Of a stretch of 64,000 nt of DNA, positions 8,488 to 16,128 are shown piece by piece. The stretch's first letter is position 1, and each line of letters opens with the position of its first letter. The notes below the pieces were generated by a model. It saw nothing but the letters and a program-made list of their open reading frames with translations, was not told where the DNA came from and ran no database searches. The position numbers and the translations under genes are program-made. Source of the stretch: DATFXM01 sp035315885 (GTDB lineage Bacteria > Acidobacteriota > Blastocatellia > UBA7656); the NCBI GenBank assembly GCA_035315885.1, contig DATFXM010000143.1, positions 1-64,000 on the forward strand. Direction: 5' to 3'.

Positions 8488-9864
8488 TCATCTCCTCATC
8501 CCCCCATCTCCCCCATCTCCCCTCTTCCGGCGCTGCTTGATCCTGATCGGCGACGCGAAAAACCCGAATTCTTCCCGAAGCCGATTCTCGACGTAGCGCT
8601 CGTATGAAAAATGAAGCTTCGCCTTAGGGCTTCTCGATGAAGTGAACAGAACGAACGTTGGCGGGGCCACCGCCGCCTGCGTTATGTACAGCACCCTTAG
8701 CGGATTCCGAGAAGGTGTAGTCGCCCGGGGTTGTTCCAGATTCAACTCGAAAAACCGGTTCAGTTCAGCAGTGCTTATCCGTTTGTTGCGCTCGGTGTAC
8801 GCCTGACTCGCTAGCTCCAGAAGCTTCGCGACCCTCTGCCCGGTCTTGGCGGAAACGAATACCACCGGGGCGTAGTCCGCGAATTTGATCATCTCTCGCA
8901 CTCGCCTTTCATACTGGCCTACGGTGTAGTTGTCCTTCTCAACCACGTCCCACTTATTCACCGCCACCACCAGACTCGCGCCTGCCTCGTGCGCGTATCC
9001 GGCTATCGTTGCGTCGAGGGCGGTCGGCCCTTCGATAGCGTCGATCAGCAGGATGGCTACGTCGGCGCGCTCGAGATGTCGTCGCGCCATCACCACCGAG
9101 AGCTTCTCAGCCATCAATTCGGTCTTGCCCTTTCTGCGAATGCCGGCGGTGTCTATCAATCGAAAGCGCGTTCCTTCGTATTCGAGGTCCGTGTCCACGG
9201 CGTCGCGAGTGGTGCCGGGTATGGGCGAAACAATCACGCGCTCCTCGCCGCTAAGCCGATTTACGAGAGACGACTTGCCCACGTTGGGACGGCCCACAAC
9301 CGCAAGCCCGACCGGTTCGCCTTCAACGGGTCGGGGCTCAATCGCCGGAAGCACTTCGATCATTCGGTCGAGCAATTCCGCGACGCCGTTCCCGTGCTCG
9401 GCGGAGATTGGAAAGACTTCGTCAAACCCCCAACGCTCGAATTCGTAAGCGTCAGCCTCGAGCTTCTGCGTGTCGACTTTGTTGGCAACAACAAAGACAG
9501 GTTTTCTGGTGTCGCGCGCCAGTTCGGCCAGGCCTTCATCGAGCGGGGTTATTCCGGCTCGCGCGTCAACTATGAGCAGGATCAACGGGGCATCGGCGAG
9601 CGCCAGTCTGGCCTGCTGAAGAATGTTCGCGGGAATCAGTTCTTTGTCTTCGGGTATGATCCCTCCGGTGTCGACCAGCCTGAACTGCCTGCCTCGCCAA
9701 TCGGCGGTGCCGTAGATCCGATCGCGTGTTATCCCCGGTTCGTCACCAACGATGGAGCGCCGGCTCCCGGTAATCTTATTGAACAGGGTCGACTTCCCGA
9801 CGTTCGGCCGTCCGAGTATGACGACGCCCGGGAGGTATTCGCCTGAAGAAGAGGATTTGCTCAT
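8488..9864 (-). CDS. der: Ribosome-assembly GTPase Der (EngA)
   Basis: Essential GTPase with two tandem G domains that helps 50S subunit assembly. The 458-residue product has the first P loop in GRPNVGKSTLFN (near 18-29), DTGGI as G3 and NKVD as G4, the second P loop in GRPNVGKSSLVN (near 192), DTAGIRR and NKWD, and the C-terminal KH-like domain ending in FGFFASPIRI. The last 11 codons (RGDGGDGGMRR) are written by a C-rich/G-rich simple repeat at 8485-8522, so the tail is probably not functional. It is convergent with dnaJ, and its ATG (9864) lies 6 bases from the first possible start of the divergent yraN. Confidence 0.95.
   Translation of the reverse strand: MSKSSSSGEYLPGVVILGRPNVGKSTLFNKITGSRRSIVGDEPGITRDRIYGTADWRGRQFRLVDTGGIIPEDKELIPANILQQARLALADAPLILLIVDARAGITPLDEGLAELARDTRKPVFVVANKVDTQKLEADAYEFERWGFDEVFPISAEHGNGVAELLDRMIEVLPAIEPRPVEGEPVGLAVVGRPNVGKSSLVNRLSGEERVIVSPIPGTTRDAVDTDLEYEGTRFRLIDTAGIRRKGKTELMAEKLSVVMARRHLERADVAILLIDAIEGPTALDATIAGYAHEAGASLVVAVNKWDVVEKDNYTVGQYERRVREMIKFADYAPVVFVSAKTGQRVAKLLELASQAYTERNKRISTAELNRFFELNLEQPRATTPSRNPLRVLYITQAAVAPPTFVLFTSSRSPKAKLHFSYERYVENRLREEFGFFASPIRIKQRRKRGDGGDGGMRR
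8500..8522 (-). repeat. G-run repeat at the 3' end of der
   Basis: On the minus strand, runs of 4, 5 and 6 G are separated by AGAT tetranucleotides. A further GGGG lies about 20 bases beyond the last run, so a three- or four-tract G-quadruplex could form. The related GATGAGG words continue to about 8475. The repeat encodes the last residues of Der. Confidence 0.5.
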
Positions 9865-9870
9865 CGGATT

Positions 9871-10467
9871 GTGACCTCACCCGAATTTATCTTGGCGGTC
9901 GAGCGTTTACAAGCACGATGGTCAGTCGTTAAGATCGGCGCGCGCTCCGGTACGTCCGCGCCGGCAGCAGATTCCCGCACCGCACAGGTCCAGCACAGTT
10001 TGTTCAAAAGTCTGCTCCGAAGATTGCTCAAATGGCCTTCGCGCCGTGCTCAACATCTGGATCTCGGTCGATTGGGCGAGCGCGAAGCAAAGAAGTACCT
10101 TGTCGAAGTGGAGCGATACCGGATCGTGGCAACAAACGTGGAGGTACCGCTTGGTCGCGGCCTCAAGGGTCGCAGACTTTCTGGAGAGATTGACATCATC
10201 GCCTACGACCGTGAGACGTTGGTTTTCGTTGAGGTTAAGACCAGGGCTTCTGATCGATTTTTTACGCCCCCGCGCAATGTGGATTTGAGAAAACAACGAA
10301 GGATTGCGAGGGCCGCGCGGCGTTATCGACAGATCATGCAGGTTACCAGAGAACCGTACAGGTACGATGTGGTGAGCGTGGTGGCAGGCGAAGGCGCCGT
10401 CAGACTGGAGCTGCTGCGAGGCTACTTCGACGATCGGGTTTTCAGAGCCCTGAGTTCCGAGTTCTGA
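9871..10467 (+). CDS. YraN/UPF0102 family endonuclease-like protein
   Basis: Members of this family have a restriction-endonuclease fold, and some are involved in DNA processing; the cellular role is poorly known. The core shows LGRLGEREAKKYL, then SGEIDIIAYDRETLVFVEVKTR with the PD-(D/E)xK-type residues E, D, and ExK, and RKQRRIARAARRY. The core is about 120 residues, so the 198-residue frame from GTG 9871 is longer than usual. A start further in, such as TTG at 10000, is plausible because only 6 bases separate GTG 9871 from the der start. The last residues (ALSSEF) are encoded by the left arm of the dispersed repeat at 10450. Confidence 0.8.
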   Translation: MTSPEFILAVERLQARWSVVKIGARSGTSAPAADSRTAQVQHSLFKSLLRRLLKWPSRRAQHLDLGRLGEREAKKYLVEVERYRIVATNVEVPLGRGLKGRRLSGEIDIIAYDRETLVFVEVKTRASDRFFTPPRNVDLRKQRRIARAARRYRQIMQVTREPYRYDVVSVVAGEGAVRLELLRGYFDDRVFRALSSEF

Positions 10468-10573
10468 GTCTGGCGGTCCGGGTCTCTTGCTCGCAACGAA
10501 TCCACGCGACGTCAAAGGGCCGCTGGGCTGGCCCACTCAGGACTCAGGACTCAGAACTCAGGACTCAGAACTT
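10450..10573. repeat. Dispersed inverted repeat, AGTTCTGAGT family (copy 1)
   Basis: The left arm (10450-10470, CTGAGTTCCGAGTTCTGAG) overlaps the end of yraN. The right arm (10535-10573) is built from ACTCAGGACTCAGAACT words. The arms are complementary across a 64-base spacer that itself contains a GGCC-rich hairpin. The same words recur near 15.9, 23.7, 43.1 and 51.8 kb. Confidence 0.75.
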
Positions 10574-10665
10574 CTTTTACTGCCTTGGGGCCGTCTGCTA
10601 AACTTCTCCAAGATTGATCGGATTGCGCACACCCTCGAATCGATTGCAAATGACGGAGGAAGTTT

Positions 10666-11859
10666 ATGAAGTCAGCTGCGTTCATTAAGGCAGCCGTCCT
10701 GTTTGCGCTCGTGGGATCGTTCCTCAGCGCGCCTTTGCTCCCCGGTTTTGACGTCTCGGCCCAAAGCGGCCGGCAGCCCGAAAAGAAGAAAGCCGAGAAA
10801 AAGACTGACGTTCAAAAGGGCCAGGAGCCTCAGGAACAGGAGCCCCCGCTCACAAAGGACGCCAAGAACCAGGTCCCTCTCAAATTGTCCACGCAGGTGG
10901 TCAACGTTGACGTCAGCGTAATCGACAAGAAGAGCGGCCGCCTGATTCCTAATCTGACGCCGAAGAACTTCACGATCTACGAGGACGGCATAAAGCAGGA
11001 GGCGACCAACTTCAACAGCGGCCAGGGCCCCATGACCGCGGTGTTGTTGCTCGAGAATAATTATCGCAATCGCTACTTCATCAACTACATAGACCCTTCA
11101 GTTGCACAGGAGGTATTTCAATCCGCCGCCATTTTCGCCCGGAGCTTTGTTAAGCCGCAGGATCACATTGCGCTGGTCACTTACAGCATGAGGGTAAAGG
11201 TCGTTCAAGACTTCACCAGCGATCCGCAGGCTCTGTACCAGGCAGTGGTCGCGGCCTACAGAGACACGCTGAATTTCAGCGAGGCAAACATCTACGACGC
11301 GCTCGCCTTTGTGTTGCTTGGCGGAAAAGCGATTCAGCTTTTCGAAGAGAATAAAGGCGAAGAGCAATACACCGGGTTGCAGGAAGTCGCGGGTCACACT
11401 GCGGTCATACTGATCACCCTTGGCAAGGACACGTTCAGCAAGCTCACCTACGATAAAGCGATGAAGATAGTCGCGGGCGCTGGTGTTCCGATCTATTGCG
11501 TGCACGTCGGACAATTGATGTACAAGAAATACGGCGATAGATGGCCCGGCGAGTTGCGCACTGACTTTGAGCAAGCCCGAAATGGGCTGCAGACCTTCGC
11601 CAGACTAAGCGGAGGCGCGTATTTTGCCATGACCTTTGAAAGCGAGATCCCGCAGATTATGAGGTCTATCGAGGCGCTTCTACGGAACCAGTACAGCCTC
11701 GGATATTCACCGACAAACACTCGGCGCGAGGGCAAGGAAAGAAAGATCCGCGTAGATGTCGACGTAGATGGCGACGGCGTACCGGACAACAAGCAGCTCG
11801 AGCTTCACTACCGGGAGCGTTACGTTGAGCCGGACGATCGGCCGAATGCGAAGAAGTAG
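10666..11859 (+). CDS. Secreted VWFA-related domain protein (acidobacterial type)
   Basis: A 397-residue exported protein: signal peptide (core about 8-32), a Lys/Gln/Glu-rich linker (about 35-70), then a beta-rich segment with VVNVDVSVIDKKSGRLI and LTPKNFTIYEDG. This segment is typical of the VWFA-related proteins abundant in Acidobacteria. A von Willebrand A-like fold follows (about 125-345). The metal-site DxSxS is not present: the first strand reads VLLLENNYRN, so the MIDAS is degenerate as is common in this group. A late segment has Asp-rich VDVDVDGDGVPD, possibly calcium binding. A good GGAGG lies before ATG 10666. The function is unknown; surface or adhesion roles are only a guess. Confidence 0.85.
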   Translation: MKSAAFIKAAVLFALVGSFLSAPLLPGFDVSAQSGRQPEKKKAEKKTDVQKGQEPQEQEPPLTKDAKNQVPLKLSTQVVNVDVSVIDKKSGRLIPNLTPKNFTIYEDGIKQEATNFNSGQGPMTAVLLLENNYRNRYFINYIDPSVAQEVFQSAAIFARSFVKPQDHIALVTYSMRVKVVQDFTSDPQALYQAVVAAYRDTLNFSEANIYDALAFVLLGGKAIQLFEENKGEEQYTGLQEVAGHTAVILITLGKDTFSKLTYDKAMKIVAGAGVPIYCVHVGQLMYKKYGDRWPGELRTDFEQARNGLQTFARLSGGAYFAMTFESEIPQIMRSIEALLRNQYSLGYSPTNTRREGKERKIRVDVDVDGDGVPDNKQLELHYRERYVEPDDRPNAKK

Positions 11860-11876
11860 GTTGGTAGCTTTGGGAG

Positions 11877-12650
11877 ATGGCCGAACGAGTCACGATGCAA
11901 AGCCGGTTGTTTGATATCGCTCCAGTGAAGTCTCCCGAGGAACGGCTCGAACACGCTTTCGATCGCGCCCTCCGCAGTCTCGTCAAAAAGGCGCCGACTC
12001 CATCCTTTGAAGTGAGCTTCTATCCTTATGCCGGGTTATCTTCCACGATCCGGCTGAGGAGCGGGCGCGTCTACGCGCGCGTCTCGGACATTCTCCGTCA
12101 CTCACCGGAAGAAGTGCTTCACGCGCTGGCTTGTATACTGATAGCGAAGCTCTATCGGCTGAAGATCCCATCCGAACATGAGCGAATCTATCGCCGGCAC
12201 ACCACCGAACCCGAGGTCGTGGACGCGACCGACTCCACCCGACGCAGGCGCGGCTTCAAGATCACCACGTCTCCAAAAGGAAAGGTCTACAACCTGGACG
12301 AAGTGTTTGACCACTTGAACGCGCGCTACTTTTCCAGTTCCCTGCAAAAGCCCAAGATCAGTTGGGGCAAGAGGCCGACGCGTAGAGTTCTCGGGCACCA
12401 CGACAAGGTGCATGACGCGATCGTGCTGAGTCCGTCGCTCGACAATCCTCGAGTACCGGGGTACGTCGTTGAGTACGTGCTCTATCATGAGATGCTCCAC
12501 GTGAAGTATCCACCGCGGCTCGCGGCGGGTCGCACCATTTATCATGGTCGGGAGTTCAGGATGGAGGAAAAGCGGTTCGAGAAATTTGACGAGGCTTCGA
12601 CGTGGGTCGAGCGAAACGCCTCGAGGTTGTCGAGGCGATCGAAAAAGTAA
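11877..12650 (+). CDS. SprT-like zinc metallopeptidase domain protein
   Basis: A 257-residue soluble protein with the zincin motif YHEMLHVKY (HExxH near residues 204-208) in a C-terminal SprT-like/M48-like domain: FDHLNARYFSSSLQKPKISWG, then the HExxH helix, then H in YHGREFRMEEKRF as the likely third ligand. The N-terminal 100 residues hold a segment (VSDILRHSPEEVLHALACILIAKL) that also occurs in SprT-like proteins of this type. It starts 17 bases after the VWA gene, with GGGAG against the ATG, and may be cotranscribed. The substrate is unknown; the eukaryotic relative Spartan cleaves DNA-protein crosslinks, but that role should not be assumed. Confidence 0.8.
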   Translation: MAERVTMQSRLFDIAPVKSPEERLEHAFDRALRSLVKKAPTPSFEVSFYPYAGLSSTIRLRSGRVYARVSDILRHSPEEVLHALACILIAKLYRLKIPSEHERIYRRHTTEPEVVDATDSTRRRRGFKITTSPKGKVYNLDEVFDHLNARYFSSSLQKPKISWGKRPTRRVLGHHDKVHDAIVLSPSLDNPRVPGYVVEYVLYHEMLHVKYPPRLAAGRTIYHGREFRMEEKRFEKFDEASTWVERNASRLSRRSKK

Positions 12651-12781
12651 GCGTTTGCATGACCTTAACGAACTTCTGGAACAAATCCGCCGTTCAAACG
12701 TTTGGTTAAACTGAGCGGAGTATCCTGATAGAGCTAGCGATCGGGAGCGAAGTTCAGAACAGAAGAATCCTTCTCCTAGGG

Positions 12782-12809
12782 CGGGGCGCCGATGAGGCGC
12801 CCCGTTTGA
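12782..12809 (+). terminator. Probable terminator after the SprT-like gene
   Basis: A perfect 9-bp GC stem (CGGGGCGCC / GGCGCCCCG) with loop GATGA is followed by TTTGACTATT. It lies 130 bases after the stop codon at 12650. The T tract is short. Confidence 0.6.
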
Positions 12810-12975
12810 CTATTAAAAAAACTTTCTGAAACCCATTAGGCATCTCGGCGTTATTAGATACGTGAGTGAACTAAAAGCAGTGGCTGCGACTTCTTTTCAT
12901 TGCGCCTGATGATCGCAGCGGCTGCTCGAACTTCTAAGCGTTGTCGCTTGGGGTGAATCCTCCTCCATTACTCAC

Positions 12976-13023
12976 CGGGCGCTGCGGTGTTCAGTAGCAA
13001 ATCCGCAGCGCCCGAATTGTTTT
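12976..13023 (+). terminator. Strong hairpin with T-rich tail between convergent genes
   Basis: A perfect 12-bp stem CGGGCGCTGCGG / CCGCAGCGCCCG (12976-12987 and 13003-13014) with a 15-base loop is followed by AATTGTTTTCC on the plus strand. Its T side faces forward transcripts although the nearest forward gene ends 325 bases earlier and already has a hairpin. The 12810-12975 stretch between the two hairpins holds no gene that I can identify and could be a short untranslated transcript. Confidence 0.55.
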
Positions 13024-13031
13024 CCCTAGCC

Positions 13032-13955
13032 TCAGTGCTCGGGCCAAATGGCGTTCAACAGCGCGGCCAGCCTGTATCCCGCAAACGCAACCCGGCGTCG
13101 CGCTACCTCAATCCCCTGAGTCGAATACTCCGAGCTAACGTGAGTTCCGTTCTGCACATCTTTATAGACCGGATCCTTTGCTAACGCCTCGCTCTCATTA
13201 GCCCATCCTTTGAAGTCAAACGGTTGATTCAGATTCAGCGCGGGATCCGTGTCAGGGTTGTCCTGCTTAACCTTAGCCGCAGCAGCCGGAATACTGCTCA
13301 AAGGCGGAGGTGTAAAGTTCGGTCCGCTCTTAGGAAAAGCCCTCAGACCGTCATCCCAATAGCTGTGCAGCGCAACCGACTCCGTTCCTCCTTTGCCCTT
13401 GGGCACAATCACTGACACCAGATTACCACCGCGATCTCCCTCTGGATGATGCGCATCTACCCGGGTGGCACAGTGCAGAGGTTGATGAATATCGCCGACG
13501 AAATGAATGATGAACCTTAGCGCCTGTGCGCGCGCAGTCTTGCTGGTGCTCGTCTTTAGTATTCCGACGTACTTGTCCAACGCAACTACTATGTTGTCAG
13601 GCTTCGGCAGGTCCGTTGGCAGCTTCGTTCCATCGGTCGCGAACGGGAAATCTATGAAGTGCAAATCGCCTGAGAACTCGAAGCCGGGAAGCTTCTTGAC
13701 ATCGTCCGCCCAGTGCGACGCGTTCACGAAGTCCTTGCTTTTTGACGTGACGTTTGAGGGTTTGATTGGAAGCGCGAGAAGCGTTTTGACCTGGGCCTTC
13801 GCTCTCGGATTCAATCGCTGGAACGCTATGAACGCTACGATCATATGACCGCCTGCCCCCCAGCCATATAACGGCGTACAGTTCATCAACATCAACGACA
13901 ACAAAACGGCTGACGCCGCTGCCTTCATCAGTGCTCGTCCCAAAAAATTTTTCAC
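13032..13955 (-). CDS. Secreted S1/P1-type nuclease
   Basis: Zinc-dependent single-strand nuclease/phosphatase of the S1/P1 family acting outside the cytoplasm. The 307-residue product begins with a signal peptide (1-31), and the mature N-terminus is W32-GAGGH, where the free Trp amine and the His are zinc ligands in the family. Further ligand motifs are HWADD, the HFVGDIHQPLHC helix, DRGGN and LHSYWDD. The start GTG at 13955 is preferred over a GTG at 13997 because GGAGG sits 5 bases upstream and it gives a normal signal peptide. It is convergent with the SprT-like gene. Confidence 0.9.
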   Translation of the reverse strand: MKNFLGRALMKAAASAVLLSLMLMNCTPLYGWGAGGHMIVAFIAFQRLNPRAKAQVKTLLALPIKPSNVTSKSKDFVNASHWADDVKKLPGFEFSGDLHFIDFPFATDGTKLPTDLPKPDNIVVALDKYVGILKTSTSKTARAQALRFIIHFVGDIHQPLHCATRVDAHHPEGDRGGNLVSVIVPKGKGGTESVALHSYWDDGLRAFPKSGPNFTPPPLSSIPAAAAKVKQDNPDTDPALNLNQPFDFKGWANESEALAKDPVYKDVQNGTHVSSEYSTQGIEVARRRVAFAGYRLAALLNAIWPEH

Positions 13956-14120
13956 GATCTCCTCCGTGGATTTCATTCGCCGATGCTCAACATTCACTAC
14001 TGAGCAATCAGCACTGGTCTACTAGGATGACGTAAGAAAAAGGTGGGACGATCCGGGAGGCTGAGTTTAGAGGTGGTTTTACGGTCGAGGGTTCCGCCTG
14101 ATCCGCTCGACGACCTTGCG

Positions 14121-15860
14121 CTACGCACGACGCCGTAACACATTCAGGCGCGACGTGAATGCGCTTGTAGCGAGACGCATTTCCGCGATATTGAGCCAGC
14201 TCCCGACAGCATAAAAGACAGCGGCTCCCGCACCAACCGAGGCGACCACTATCAGCAATCTGGCACCAAACCTGTCGCCTACCACCCGCGGAAGCCCCGC
14301 ACTGAAGGCGAAACACACTACCGCCATCACCGCAGATGCGGTGAGTATTTTTGCAATCGTAATCGCGGTGGCTCTTCCTTCGATTCCGCTTATCCGGCGG
14401 CGAAGAATGATGTAGAGCAATCCGAAGTTCAGCAAGCCGACGACGGAAGTCGACAACGCGAGGCCTCGTTCCTGTAGCGGGCCGACGAGTGTCCAGTTCA
14501 ATCCAAAATTGACAACTATCGAGAGGATGCTGATGAACATCGGGGTTTGCGCATCTCCAAGCGCATAGAAAGCGGGAGCAACGATCTTGATCCCGGCGTA
14601 TCCCGAGAGCCCTATCGCATAACACGCGAGTGCGGCCGCGGTGTGATCCGTGTCGGTACCCCTGAAATTCCCCCGCTCGTATATAAGCGCGATTATGGGC
14701 CTGCATAGCACGGCGAGCCCAACCGCGGAAGGGATTGTCATCAGAAAGGATAGCCGAATCGAGCCGGCAAGCGTTCGTCGAAACTGGCCGATCTCGGTTA
14801 ACGCCGCGCTCTTTGAGATCGATGGCAGAGTAGCCGTCGCTATGGCTACACCAAAAACACCGATCGGAAACTGCATGAGGCGGATTGCGTAGTTCAACCA
14901 CGAAACTGGTCCTGTCCCGATCTGTCCAGTAGCCGGATTCACAATGGAGGATGCGAAATTCGTGTTTACCAGTATATTGACCTGTACGGCTGCTGCCCCG
15001 ATGACCGCGGGCCCCATCAGGCCAAATATCCGTTTTACTCCGGGATCAACAAGGCTAAGCATCGGCCGGTAACGAAAGCCGGCTCGCCTCAGGCTCGGCC
15101 ACTGAAAAGCAAACTGCAGGAACCCTCCCAGCAAAACGCCAAATGCCATGCCGATGATCGCGTCGGTGGGGCGCTCTACTATGGAACTAACCGGATGCGA
15201 CAGCTTCGGGTCGGTCAACACAACGGCAAAGATCAGACCGCCTGCGATCGAACCTATATTGAAGAAGGACGATGCAAGAGCCGGGATGCCGAATCGGTCG
15301 CGGGCGTTGAGGATCCCCATCGCTTTTGCGGCCATCGCCACCAGCAGGATGAACGGCATCATTATCCTGGTAAGGCGAACAGTCAGCGCGAACTTCTCGG
15401 GCTCAGCCACAAACCCGTGCGCGAAGAAAGCAACCAGCGGCCCGGTAAAGATCATTCCCAGTATGACGATCAATCCGAGCACCAACATCAATGCCGTGGC
15501 GACCAGGTTCGACAGACGAAACGCTTCTTTTTCGCCCTTGTTTACGAGATAGTCTGAGAAGACGGTGACAAAAGCGCTCGACAATGCGCCCTCGGCAAAC
15601 AGATCTCGCAGGAGGTTAGGAATTCGAAAGGCGACTACGAAAGCGTCGTTGGCGAAGCTCTTTGACGCACCAAAGAAATACGCGAACACCATCTCTCGGA
15701 CCAGACCGAGCAGCCTGCTGAATAGCACAGCAAGGCTGACGATGCCGGCCGATCGGGCCACACTCGAGGATCTGCCTTTTCCGCCCGATTGCGTCGCGGC
15801 AGGACCCTCCGTGGAATCGGCCGAGCTCGCTACCTGCTCATCGATGGAAGCTCGGTTCAT
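14121..15860 (-). CDS. murJ: Lipid II flippase MurJ (MviN)
   Basis: Inner-membrane MOP-superfamily flippase that moves lipid II outward for peptidoglycan synthesis. The 579-residue product has a polar N-terminal tail (about 1-35) and then about 14 membrane helices. Signatures include SRLLGLVREMVFAYFFG, FRIPNLLRDLFAEGALSSAFV and, in the second half, YERGNF and YALGDAQTPM. The predicted start ATG 15860 lies only about 3 bases downstream of the likely transcription start of the promoter at 15870-15898. The N-terminal tail of about 35 residues is longer than usual. Confidence 0.93.
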   Translation of the reverse strand: MNRASIDEQVASSADSTEGPAATQSGGKGRSSSVARSAGIVSLAVLFSRLLGLVREMVFAYFFGASKSFANDAFVVAFRIPNLLRDLFAEGALSSAFVTVFSDYLVNKGEKEAFRLSNLVATALMLVLGLIVILGMIFTGPLVAFFAHGFVAEPEKFALTVRLTRIMMPFILLVAMAAKAMGILNARDRFGIPALASSFFNIGSIAGGLIFAVVLTDPKLSHPVSSIVERPTDAIIGMAFGVLLGGFLQFAFQWPSLRRAGFRYRPMLSLVDPGVKRIFGLMGPAVIGAAAVQVNILVNTNFASSIVNPATGQIGTGPVSWLNYAIRLMQFPIGVFGVAIATATLPSISKSAALTEIGQFRRTLAGSIRLSFLMTIPSAVGLAVLCRPIIALIYERGNFRGTDTDHTAAALACYAIGLSGYAGIKIVAPAFYALGDAQTPMFISILSIVVNFGLNWTLVGPLQERGLALSTSVVGLLNFGLLYIILRRRISGIEGRATAITIAKILTASAVMAVVCFAFSAGLPRVVGDRFGARLLIVVASVGAGAAVFYAVGSWLNIAEMRLATSAFTSRLNVLRRRA

Positions 15861-15869
15861 AAGGTATGG

Positions 15870-15898
15870 ATTCTAGCTTGCCGGGGTGGGCCGTTCCA
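15870..15898 (-). promoter_or_regulatory. Promoter-like boxes directly before murJ
   Basis: On the minus strand, TGGAAC (15893-15898), a 17-base spacer and TAGAAT (15870-15875). Transcription would start about 3 bases before the murJ ATG, and no Shine-Dalgarno is present. The -35 is weak. Confidence 0.4.
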
Positions 15899-15915
15899 GG
15901 CTGAAGCGCCGTAAG

Positions 15916-16066
15916 AAGTTCTGAGTGCCGAGTTCTGAGTTCTGAGTAGTCGGCTGTAGGGGGTCGGAGGCGCTACGACTACGACGACGACTAACAACAA
16001 AGAACTCACTACTCAGTACCCGCACTCAGAACTCAGTACTCAAAACTCAGAACTCAGAACTGAGTT
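15916..16066. repeat. Dispersed inverted repeat, AGTTCTGAGT family (copy 2)
   Basis: The left arm 15916-15948 (AGTTCTGAGTGCCGAGTTCTGAG and one more unit) is complementary to the right arm at about 16001-16066 (repeated ACTCAGAACTCAG words). The spacer contains CGACTACGACGACGAC. It occupies the gap between the murJ start and the end of the NtrC-type gene. Confidence 0.75.
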
Positions 16067-16128
16067 AAGAGGAGTTAGTTGCCGCGTTCCATCGAGACGT
16101 TGTACCGGCTCGAAGTCTTTTCGCGGGT

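Noticed and set aside
8989..9846. 285-codon plus-strand frame opposite der
   Set aside because: Der is complete with both G domains; the antisense frame is a by-product.
14008..14901. 297-codon minus-strand frame overlapping murJ in another frame
   Set aside because: murJ is complete; this frame is Arg/Cys-rich with no known features.
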